Shown piece after piece: positions 7,948 to 15,341 of a stretch of 43,311 nt of DNA. The stretch lies in assembly GCA_031376885.1 (NCBI GenBank), contig JANMEL010000183.1:1-43311 (forward strand), read 5' to 3'. The stretch comes from Chamaesiphon sp031376885. Its GTDB lineage: Bacteria > Cyanobacteriota > Cyanobacteriia > Cyanobacteriales > Chamaesiphonaceae. The notes below the pieces were generated by a model that was not told where the DNA came from, did not search any database, and saw only the letters and a program-made list of their open reading frames with translations. Within the stretch, counting starts at the first letter, position 1. Every line of letters starts with the position of its first letter. Both the position numbers and the translations under genes were made by a program.

Positions 7948-10938
7948 TCAATTACTCTCAGTTGTCGCCGCCTGCTCGTGACTCAAACAGTAATAAATCC
8001 CCCGCTGCTGCGTCAACTCCGCATGAGTCCCCACCTCCGCCACAATCCCCTTGTCCATTACCAAAATCCTGTCAGCACTCTGCACCGTCCTTAACCTGTG
8101 CGTAATACAGAAAATCGTAATCCCCCGAAAATTATGCACCAAATTATTACAAACCTGCCGCTCCGTATCGTAATCTAAAGCACTAGTCGCCTCATCTAAA
8201 ATCAACAGACGCGGACGTTGGAGAATGGTACGGGCGATCGCCAGTCGTTGTTTTTGTCCCCCAGATAAATTAGAACCTCTTTCCCCAACGCGGGTATTAT
8301 ACCCATTGGGCAAACTCATAATAAAGTCATGCGCCACAGCAATCTTGGCAGCATTAATAATCTCCTCCGTCGTCGCATCGGGATAATTAATCGCGATATT
8401 CTCCTGCACTGTACCTTCAAACAACAGCGGATCTTGCGAGACGATCCCAATCTGCTCCCGCAGGGAATACAGCTCCACCTTGGCAATGTCATAATTATCG
8501 ATCGTAATCCGCCCCTGGTTGGGATCGTAAAGTCGGGGCAGCATTTTCATCAATGTACTCTTACCCGAACCACTCTGTCCAACGATACCGACAAACGAAC
8601 CCGCTTCAAAAGTGAGGTTAATCCGGTTCAATTGCGGACGACCATGACTGGTAAATTGGAAAGTAAGGTCTTCATAAACAACCTTTCCCTGAATTAATGG
8701 CATTGGAATATTGAAACGGTTCTCCTCTTCTACTTCCAACGGCGAATCGACAATATCGCTCAAGCGTTCGATGCTGAGGGCTGTTTCTTGGAAGTTTTGC
8801 CAAATCGTCAATAGGCGCAAGAGTGGCCCAGTCACATAACCTGCGATAATCCGAAAGGCGATTAACTGTCCGAGTGTCAGCTTGCTATCGAGGACTAAAG
8901 ATGCTCCCACCCATAGGACTAAAATGCTCGAAACTTGGTTGAGAAAGTTACTACTCGAACCCGCGAGAGTATAAGTAATAATACTATTAAAACTGGCAGC
9001 TACATACCGATCGTAAAAAGTCTGCCATTGGTTACGACTGCGCCGCTCCATACTTTGAGCTTTAACTGTATAGATGCCGCTGAGGGCTTCGACTAAGTAA
9101 GATTGGTTTTGAGCGTTACACTCAGCTTTCACCCGCAGTTGGCGGCGAACAATCGGAGAGACGATAAAACTGAGCAGAACGAATAATGGTAACGTAGAGA
9201 GGGCTACAGCGGTCAGGAAGGGACTGTAAAGTAACATCACGCCAATATACATCACTGAGAATACCGCATCTAGAATCGTCGTTAAGGCGGTACTGGTGAA
9301 GAATTGCCGGATCTTATCTATTTCGACAATCCGTGTCGAGAGTTCGCCCACTGCTCGCCTGTCGAAGTAACTTAGAGGGAGATGGAATAAATGGTCGATA
9401 ATTTTGGCAGCTAAGTTTAAGTCGATGCGATTGGTAGCATTGGCAAATGCGATCGTCCGAATGCTGGTAAGGATATTCTCAAATAGAGCGACGACGATTA
9501 AGAGAATGCCGAAGATGGCTAATGTGGGGGCACTATTTTGACCTAAGACTCGATCGATAATTACTTGCACCAGGAGCGGGTTTGCCAAGCCTAAAAGTTG
9601 AACGAAGAAGGACGCAATTAAGACTTCAACCAGAACTTTAGATTCGGGTTTAAGGTAGGGAATAAACCAAGCTAAGTCGAATTTCTGGCGTTGGACATTC
9701 TTAGTTTCGAGTAAAAGTAAGACTTGAACTTGAGTTTGGGCATCACCGAGGAGAGAGATAAACCGTTCAATCTTAATTTTCTCTACCCCAGATTGAGGCG
9801 TACCCAAGACGATCTCTTTGTCGTTAACTTGATAAATGACGGCAAAACTATCTTCCCAGGCAATCATGGCGGGATTTTTAATTCGACAGATTTGGTTGGC
9901 GGGTATATCCATCAATCTGCCCATTAAGCCCAATACTTCGGCAATTGCGGCACAAAGTTGGAGGGTAACGCGATTGTTACGTTCGAGCTGCATATCAACG
10001 ATCCGTTGGACGGTTTCGCGGCGATATTTGATACCTAAATATAGACTAACCATCTGGAAACAAGCAAGGATACCTTCCCTAATTCCTTCGCCCAAGACGG
10101 CGGGGAATTTCCCATCGCTATAGGCGATCGCAATTTGACTCTGTGGGGTGGCAAATTCGCTGTTGGTGACTTGGAAATCTAGTTCTGGGGCATAGTCTAC
10201 TAGAATGGCGGAGACGGCTGAAGTTTCCGACCATTCATCGTCAAAGGCATCGGTGACGTTGAGAAAGTGGGCACTAAGTCCGATTAACCTGGCTGGTAAA
10301 ACGATTGGAGCTGGGCAGTCTAAATGAATGGGGGTACCAAACTCTGGGGCTGAGACTAAACTATCGAACCAAAACCTTTCGGTAGCGAGGGAGTTGGGTA
10401 AGGATCTAGCGTGAATGGCATCTTGCCAAACGCGCTCGGTGAGTCGAGCCAAAGCTTTACCTTTGGGTAGGGCTAAGTTTTGATGCTGGAAGTGGTGGAT
10501 AATTAGGTCAAAGACTTCCGATCTGTGGGGAGTGTCGAAGAACTCTGTAAGATCGGCATGTCGCTCCAGCAATTCCTCGAAGTCGGCAGCAGGAAGGACG
10601 AAGCAGACTGTTTCTTCAGAAGCTAGGGCAGTCTCACAGGGGATGTTGCGAACCAGACTAATCCCGCCCAAGAGTGCGCCTGGTTCGAGGACTTGAAGGG
10701 AGACTGGCTTACTGGTACCAGATTCGATCCCAATTAGACGAACTTTACCAGAGTAAACGACTAGGATATGTTTCGGTAGTTGACTATTAATTAGGATTTT
10801 CTGACCCATCCGAAACCGGAGTGGCTTCATTTTGGCAACCCAAGATTGTAAGTCTATCGGGGATAACCTGTCGAATGGGGCAATACGTTCGAGGAAGGTT
10901 TGAATGTCGGATTGAGTTAGGGTTTGTTGGTCATTCAT
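7948..10938 (-). CDS. Type I secretion ABC exporter with CNB-like and degenerate C39-like domains
   Basis: A 996-residue inner-membrane exporter ATPase of the HlyB/PCAT type. Domains: a cyclic-nucleotide-binding-like domain at about 11-125 (pattern ending FxEL.ER.ADLTEFF), then a C39 peptidase-like domain at about 295-430, an ABC membrane domain at about 440-730, and an ABC ATPase with Walker A GQSGSGKST near 785, signature LSGGQ near 890 and Walker B LLILDEATS near 913. In the C39-like part the catalytic Cys position reads REG, the His position reads DSF and the Asp position reads GTP. It therefore resembles HlyB-type substrate-docking domains rather than leader peptidases. It is the last gene of the - strand operon, 33 bases after the isomerase gene. 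The substrate is unknown; the neighbouring giant protein is a candidate. Confidence 0.9.
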   Translation of the reverse strand: MNDQQTLTQSDIQTFLERIAPFDRLSPIDLQSWVAKMKPLRFRMGQKILINSQLPKHILVVYSGKVRLIGIESGTSKPVSLQVLEPGALLGGISLVRNIPCETALASEETVCFVLPAADFEELLERHADLTEFFDTPHRSEVFDLIIHHFQHQNLALPKGKALARLTERVWQDAIHARSLPNSLATERFWFDSLVSAPEFGTPIHLDCPAPIVLPARLIGLSAHFLNVTDAFDDEWSETSAVSAILVDYAPELDFQVTNSEFATPQSQIAIAYSDGKFPAVLGEGIREGILACFQMVSLYLGIKYRRETVQRIVDMQLERNNRVTLQLCAAIAEVLGLMGRLMDIPANQICRIKNPAMIAWEDSFAVIYQVNDKEIVLGTPQSGVEKIKIERFISLLGDAQTQVQVLLLLETKNVQRQKFDLAWFIPYLKPESKVLVEVLIASFFVQLLGLANPLLVQVIIDRVLGQNSAPTLAIFGILLIVVALFENILTSIRTIAFANATNRIDLNLAAKIIDHLFHLPLSYFDRRAVGELSTRIVEIDKIRQFFTSTALTTILDAVFSVMYIGVMLLYSPFLTAVALSTLPLFVLLSFIVSPIVRRQLRVKAECNAQNQSYLVEALSGIYTVKAQSMERRSRNQWQTFYDRYVAASFNSIITYTLAGSSSNFLNQVSSILVLWVGASLVLDSKLTLGQLIAFRIIAGYVTGPLLRLLTIWQNFQETALSIERLSDIVDSPLEVEEENRFNIPMPLIQGKVVYEDLTFQFTSHGRPQLNRINLTFEAGSFVGIVGQSGSGKSTLMKMLPRLYDPNQGRITIDNYDIAKVELYSLREQIGIVSQDPLLFEGTVQENIAINYPDATTEEIINAAKIAVAHDFIMSLPNGYNTRVGERGSNLSGGQKQRLAIARTILQRPRLLILDEATSALDYDTERQVCNNLVHNFRGITIFCITHRLRTVQSADRILVMDKGIVAEVGTHAELTQQRGIYYCLSHEQAATTESN

Positions 10939-10971
10939 AACTAAGGACGGAAAATAGGAAATTAATACAAC

Positions 10972-11736
10972 CTAATTGGCACCTGAAAAAGCTAGAGTAG
11001 GTTGTTGTGCCGCTAGTGGTGTGGAGAGTAACTTCTGGACTTCTTCATAAGTCCACTGATTGAATAGTTCTTCAGTGAGGTATTGGCGCATTTCCTCATC
11101 GAGCTGGGCAGGAATAATGGTTTCTAGTTGCAGAACTACCCACCATTCGCCGATTTGGAGAGGTGAAAGGACTTCTAATGGTTGAAGAGTAATCAAGGCA
11201 TTAGCGAGAATCGGATCTAATTTGCCCAGTTCGACTGGGCCACTAATTCCTTTTGTTTTGGATTCAATCCCTTCAGAATATAGGGGCGCAAGTTCGACAA
11301 AGGAGGCTTCTTCAGACACTAGTCGGAAATAAATCTCTTCAGCAACATCGATTTCTTTAACCCGAATCATTGAGAATACCACCCGGTCGATCTGGGATTT
11401 CCGTTGACAAAAATAAGACTCAACTTGGGTTTCCCATTTAGTGGTCTTGAATTTCCGCAGTTGCAATTCGCGATCGATTAAATCTTTTAAGCCATCACGT
11501 CCCAACTGTTGCTGTTGAAGCCAGAGATCTAAATCTTTCTCGTTACTCAGTTGCTGTTGCTGACAAAACCGTTGATAAGCTTCTTGATGTTCGACTTCGG
11601 TAATTTCGTAATCCTTAATTGCTGCTTCGATGAGCATTTCTTTGGCAAGCTGGGGAACGAGTCGATATTTACTAATTAAAGGTAAAAGTTGCTCTCCAGT
11701 TAAAGATGTATCCCCAATTTGCAGCACAGCAGACAT
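10972..11736 (-). CDS. PpiC/parvulin-like peptidyl-prolyl isomerase of the secretion operon
   Basis: A 254-residue protein. The first half is helical and Gln-rich, like the SurA/PpiC N-terminal chaperone region. A parvulin-like domain lies at about 130-215, with the family pattern LYSEGIESKTKGISGPVELG followed by LxPLQIGEWWVVLQLE. No signal peptide is visible, so a cytosolic role in handling the type I substrate before export seems likely. It sits between the HlyD-like and ABC genes with short gaps (39 and 33 bases), an arrangement that recurs in cyanobacterial type I secretion operons. Start ATG at 11736. Confidence 0.85.
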   Translation of the reverse strand: MSAVLQIGDTSLTGEQLLPLISKYRLVPQLAKEMLIEAAIKDYEITEVEHQEAYQRFCQQQQLSNEKDLDLWLQQQQLGRDGLKDLIDRELQLRKFKTTKWETQVESYFCQRKSQIDRVVFSMIRVKEIDVAEEIYFRLVSEEASFVELAPLYSEGIESKTKGISGPVELGKLDPILANALITLQPLEVLSPLQIGEWWVVLQLETIIPAQLDEEMRQYLTEELFNQWTYEEVQKLLSTPLAAQQPTLAFSGAN

Positions 11737-11775
11737 AGATCGGTTCCTAAATAATTGAAATTGATTCCGATGGAA

Positions 11776-13578
11776 TTAGCGGAGATTTTTGACTCCATCA
11801 GATTGCTTCGAGAACATGTCAGTGAAGATACTCATCACTGTCCGATCGCGGAGTTTGATATTCACCTTGACTGACATCCCTGGTTTGAGTTGGATTGCCG
11901 AACCTTTAACTGTAAGAGTCTGTTGAGAAAGCTTAATCTTGGCAGGAAACCGAGCGAAAGGATAAACCTGATCTGGCGGTAGGGCATCAGAACCAATCCA
12001 TTCGATCGTCCCTTTTACATCCCCAAATTCGCTAAAGTTAAAGGTGTCAATTCGCACATCTACTTGTTGGCCGATTTTAACAAAGCCGATATCTTTATTT
12101 GTAATGTAGACTTTAGCGATCGCATCTTTATTAGGGATAACTTGAACTAAAGCATCGGGGGAATTACTGTTAACTACCCCTTCTTGATAAGCCTTCATTT
12201 CAAATACTTCACCTGCCACGGGAGAACGAATCTCTTGATATTTGAGACTTTGATTAGCTTGGGCGATTTGATTGGTAATCTCGGTAATCTTCTTCTCGTT
12301 TTCGACTATCGATTTATTGAGTTGACTATCTATTTCGGCTATTCGCTTTTCATTGTCGGCGATGCGGGTAAAGAGGTCTTTGCGGTTGACTGCTTTGTTG
12401 TTATCTAGTTTGGCAGTACTCTGACTGACACTGAACTGGAGACGGGCATATTCTTGGTCTAGTTGACCAATTTCGGAGTTACGTTGTTTCTGGAGCTGTT
12501 GTTGTTCTTGAATCCGTTGCTGTTGGCGTTGGATATCGGCTTTGTTGGTGGAGACTAACCGATTTTTTTCGAGTTGGAGTCGGCTTTGTTCTTGAATTTG
12601 TTGCTCTAATTCGCTATCACGGGTGACGACTTCTTGTTCTTGTCGATCGATCTGGCTTCTGGCAACGGCTCCAGCTTGTCCTGCGGGACGAAGATCGGTG
12701 AGGATCTGTTTGTTGATGGTTAATGTTTTGCGACTAGCACTAACTTTAGCTTGATTTTGAGACAGTTGCCGATCGATCTGACCCAATGATGTAGCTAGAC
12801 TATCACGTCCGTTGGCGATTTCACTATTGATGCTGGTGATGTTAGATTGAATTCCGGCTTGTTGGTTGACTAATCCTTGACGGCGGACGCGGTTTTCGGC
12901 AAGTTGCTGTTGGACTTGGCCGATTTCGGATTTACCTGCTGAGAGTCGGGTGTTTAGTTCGTTGACGCTAGATTCTAACCGTCGTTTCTGTTCGGGGGTG
13001 AGGCTAGCACGGTCTTTCCCACTCATTTCAGCACGATAGAGTTGATTCTCGGCCATTAAAGCGGTACGGCTAGTTGTTAGAGCCAAAATCTCAGGTGCAA
13101 TCTTCAACTTACTCCCCACACTCCCCACATTCCCCACACCCCCCATCTGCCCACGATAGAAACTATTCTCCGCCGCGAGGGAATCTTTGGTACTGGCGAG
13201 ATAGGTGAGTTGGGATTGAGGGACGATTGATTCTAATCTCAACAGAAGATCTCCAGCTTTTACTTTGTCGCCGTTTTTAACGTAGATCTGTTTGACAACT
13301 CCACTCATGGGAGCGAGGATTTTTTTGGCATCGTCGATGGGTTCGAGTTTGCCATCGGCGGGAATGGCTTCGTCAATATGCGCGCATGTTGCCCAGGTGA
13401 TGACAGCGACGATTAAACCCATAATCCCCCAACCGATGGCTCTAGACCAAATTTGGGACTGTTGGAACAGGACTGATTGGTTGGTGTTGGAGGGATTGAA
13501 GGCTGTAGTTCGGCTGGTTGTGTTCAGCTCGGAGTTGCTGGTTTTAACGATTTCAACCTTGTCACGATCTTTAAGCAT
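11776..13578 (-). CDS. HlyD-family membrane fusion (periplasmic adaptor) protein
   Basis: About 600 residues. It has a single transmembrane helix near residues 45-65, a lipoyl-like half (ADGKLEPIDDAKKILAPMSG), a very long Gln/Glu-rich coiled-coil hairpin at about 120-450, the second lipoyl half (RSPVAGEVFEMKAYQEG) and a beta-barrel domain ending in GMSVKVNIKLRDR. This is the standard architecture of the adaptor that links an inner-membrane ABC exporter to an outer-membrane channel. I chose ATG 13578; a TTG seven codons upstream (13599) is possible and neither has a clear ribosome-binding site. It is the first gene of the operon; no TolC-like partner is in the window. Confidence 0.9.
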   Translation of the reverse strand: MLKDRDKVEIVKTSNSELNTTSRTTAFNPSNTNQSVLFQQSQIWSRAIGWGIMGLIVAVITWATCAHIDEAIPADGKLEPIDDAKKILAPMSGVVKQIYVKNGDKVKAGDLLLRLESIVPQSQLTYLASTKDSLAAENSFYRGQMGGVGNVGSVGSKLKIAPEILALTTSRTALMAENQLYRAEMSGKDRASLTPEQKRRLESSVNELNTRLSAGKSEIGQVQQQLAENRVRRQGLVNQQAGIQSNITSINSEIANGRDSLATSLGQIDRQLSQNQAKVSASRKTLTINKQILTDLRPAGQAGAVARSQIDRQEQEVVTRDSELEQQIQEQSRLQLEKNRLVSTNKADIQRQQQRIQEQQQLQKQRNSEIGQLDQEYARLQFSVSQSTAKLDNNKAVNRKDLFTRIADNEKRIAEIDSQLNKSIVENEKKITEITNQIAQANQSLKYQEIRSPVAGEVFEMKAYQEGVVNSNSPDALVQVIPNKDAIAKVYITNKDIGFVKIGQQVDVRIDTFNFSEFGDVKGTIEWIGSDALPPDQVYPFARFPAKIKLSQQTLTVKGSAIQLKPGMSVKVNIKLRDRTVMSIFTDMFSKQSDGVKNLR

Positions 13579-13778
13579 TTTGACGACCAATGATTTCAAC
13601 CAAGTTTAGTAACTTACAGCGCAGGACATAACCTTTGTGCTGTCAATTTTGTTGTTCAGCAATAGCTGTAGCCTTATTGTTCCCTAAATCGGAGGGCTTT
13701 GCTTCATCTAACCTAAGTTCGAGCGATTATTCTCAAATCCGATTCAATCTTTCTCGATGAGGACTGTTACCGTCAGGA

Positions 13779-13888
13779 GAGCATCCCACTTTTTATTTTC
13801 ACATATAATAATTGTGAACCAGCCAGATATAAGGGTTTCGACGATCGGAATTATTTTATATTCAGGATTTTTAAAAAGTGGGATGCTC
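13779..13888. mobile_element. MITE-like element with perfect 16-bp terminal inverted repeats
   Basis: GAGCATCCCACTTTTT (13779-13794) and its exact reverse complement (13873-13888) bracket about 78 bases of AT-rich sequence with no convincing gene. The size, about 110 bases, and the perfect ends fit a miniature inverted-repeat element. It abuts the N-terminal region of a broken HigA-like antitoxin gene and may have displaced its start. No clear target-site duplication was identified by eye. Confidence 0.5.
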
Positions 13889-13890
13889 CC

Positions 13891-14161
13891 CATCCTTTCA
13901 CCTCTGACGGGGCTTCATCTTCTGGTGAGACTATTGCCGATCTATTAGAGGAGGGAGATTGGACGCAAACTCAATTAGCCGACAGGTTCGGCTATCCAGA
14001 AGCACAAGTAAGTCAGTCAGTCGATCGAGGGTAAAATAGAAATTTCAGTGGAGACTGCACATAAATTGTCAGAGATATTAGGCAGTACTGCGAATTTTTG
14101 GTTGAAGTTAGAAGCTATTTATCGCGATCGATTAGCAAAAAATCTAGCTCAAGTGCCCTAA
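13891..14161 (+). pseudogene. HigA-like XRE antitoxin remnant, frameshifted
   Basis: The first frame reads HPFTSDG..SGETIADLLE followed by DWTQTQLADRFGYPEAQVSQ, which matches the HigA/XRE antitoxin helix-turn-helix. A frame change at about 14013-14025 (a duplicated AGTC is a likely cause) is needed to continue into IEGKIEISVETAHKLSEILG and STANFWLKLEAIY, the hallmark C-terminal part of HigA. It ends at TAA 14159-14161. The start codon is missing, coinciding with the adjacent inverted-repeat element. No HigB toxin is seen beside it. Confidence 0.65.
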
Positions 14162-14232
14162 TTCTTCGATGGTAATTTGCATGAGTGAGGCTCGGATCGA
14201 TCGAGAGTTATCTCTAAATTGTAGCAATCTGG

Positions 14233-14487
14233 TTATGGTCGATCGAGATCCAATGGTGGAATGGTTCTGGTAAAAGTACCATCAAATTAGTGATTCGATC
14301 GAAATTACTCTGCGTTTATGTCAATCCAGATGAGATCGAGCAAGACATCCGCAAATCCGATTTTCTCGATCTGCAACCTTTTCAAATTCGTACTACAGCA
14401 TCAGAAATTTTAGCATTCTTCCAAAATTCAACGCTCCTAGCTAGAGCCGAGTTACTAGAAGAAGCGGAACCAGTACGGTTCGGTTAA
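14233..14487 (+). pseudogene. Truncated zeta-toxin-like P-loop kinase remnant
   Basis: An open frame of 85 codons contains a Walker A motif WNGSGKSTIK, then VYVNPDEIEQDIRKSDFLDL and a helical segment FFQNSTLLARAELLEEA, the order found in bacterial zeta-toxin/AAA kinases. It stops at TAA 14485, long before the rest of the kinase fold (usually about 200 residues), and has no good start codon. Both the catalytic C-terminus and the N-terminal beta strand are lost, so it is a dead remnant. Confidence 0.6.
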
Positions 14488-14492
14488 GAATT

Positions 14493-14542
14493 GCCACCGA
14501 TTAAAATCGTGGCACATGAAGCAAAGTCCGCCTACACGGACT
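14493..14542. repeat. Tandem extragenic palindromes
   Basis: Two hairpins in succession. GCCACCGATT pairs imperfectly with AATCGTGGC (14493-14513), and AGTCCG pairs perfectly with CGGACT around CCTACA (14525-14542). The combination resembles interspersed palindromic repeats of cyanobacterial intergenic DNA. It follows the zeta-toxin remnant. Bases from here to 14788 show no further convincing gene. Confidence 0.45.
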
Positions 14543-14788
14543 AAGTAGTTTTTAGCGATCGATCCTGGCAGTTTCTCGATCGTCAGTTCGCAGATCGCGA
14601 GGGTGAAAAAGCCAATAATATTGTGGGGACGATCGAGAGCGACGAACACAAATGTCTGCGAAATCTCTTTCTGAATGCGTTGTCGAGCCGTCTATCGTAG
14701 AAACTGATTTGTCAAAATGGCATCAGCTTGTAGGCAGTCTTCAACAATTATTTGTATCATATAAAATAATGCTCAAAGCAAAAAATCT

Positions 14789-15232
14789 ATGTTTAGGAAA
14801 AAGCAGCCAGAACAACCCACCCAATCGCAAACCATGAGCGGTGTAACAGTCAATGGTGGCGTAGTGCAACAAGCACAGGCGGGGCAGGATCTCCAGCAAG
14901 TTCAATCGGGCAATCTGAAGACTTCGCAGCAAATGACGAGTGTTGAAGTGGTGAAGCAGTTGGAGAGTCTGGAAGCCGCTGTCAAAGCAGCGCAAGTAGA
15001 GCCAGCTCAACAAGAGGAACTGTTAGATTATTTGCGCCCTGCCAAGCGCGAGGCGGCGAAGGAAGGTGGGAGTAAAGAATTGGTAGGGCAAAATCTCAAG
15101 CAGGTAAGTGAGACGCTCAAAATGATGAAAGACTCGACGGAAGCAGGAAAGAGTCTCTGGCAAACGAGTCAAGAAGTCTTTACCGCGATCGCCCCCTGGC
15201 TTGGAATAGCTGCCAAATTTATCGGGATGTAG
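14789..15232 (+). CDS. Small helical protein with Q-rich AG-D motif and hydrophobic C-terminus
   Basis: 147 residues. Residues about 16-43 form a low-complexity Gly/Gln/Val-rich stretch (VNGGVVQQAQAGQDLQQVQ). Residues 50-125 are predicted helical and charged (VEVVKQLESLEAAVKAAQVE). The last ~15 residues (AIAPWLGIAAKFIG) look like a membrane-active amphipathic or inserting helix. I know similar short helical proteins beside NTPase genes, but no function is established by sequence. It lies 109 bases upstream of a NACHT gene that starts with a similar Q/AG-D motif, which suggests a pair. A strong hairpin separates them. The start could also be the ATG at 14834. Confidence 0.65.
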   Translation: MFRKKQPEQPTQSQTMSGVTVNGGVVQQAQAGQDLQQVQSGNLKTSQQMTSVEVVKQLESLEAAVKAAQVEPAQQEELLDYLRPAKREAAKEGGSKELVGQNLKQVSETLKMMKDSTEAGKSLWQTSQEVFTAIAPWLGIAAKFIGM

Positions 15233-15251
15233 GTTTTAGCCACGACACAAG

Positions 15252-15284
15252 AGAAACCCGACTTTTTGCAAAAGTCGGGTTTCT
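15252..15284 (+). terminator. Strong stem-loop terminator/palindrome
   Basis: A perfect 15-bp stem, AGAAACCCGACTTTT (15252-15266) with AAAAGTCGGGTTTCT (15270-15284), around the loop TGC. The T-run is inside the stem rather than after it, so it may act as a bidirectional terminator or be an interspersed palindrome. It partly separates the small helical protein gene from the NACHT gene. Confidence 0.65.
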
Positions 15285-15341
15285 AGCAGTAATATTCGCA
15301 TATTAGGTTCGATCGAGTGGAATTCATCACGAGCAGTAGGA

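Noticed and set aside
7776..8105. 109-residue plus-strand open frame spanning the remnant and the exporter's 3' end
   Set aside because: It overlaps the well-supported exporter gene antisense and is in a different frame from the recognisable remnant.
13757..13948. 63-residue open frame across the MITE-like element
   Set aside because: It runs straight through both inverted repeats and into the HigA remnant in the wrong frame, so it is not a real gene.
14652..14837. 61-residue open frame upstream of the small helical protein
   Set aside because: No ribosome-binding site or recognisable motif, and it overlaps the better-supported gene starting at 14789.
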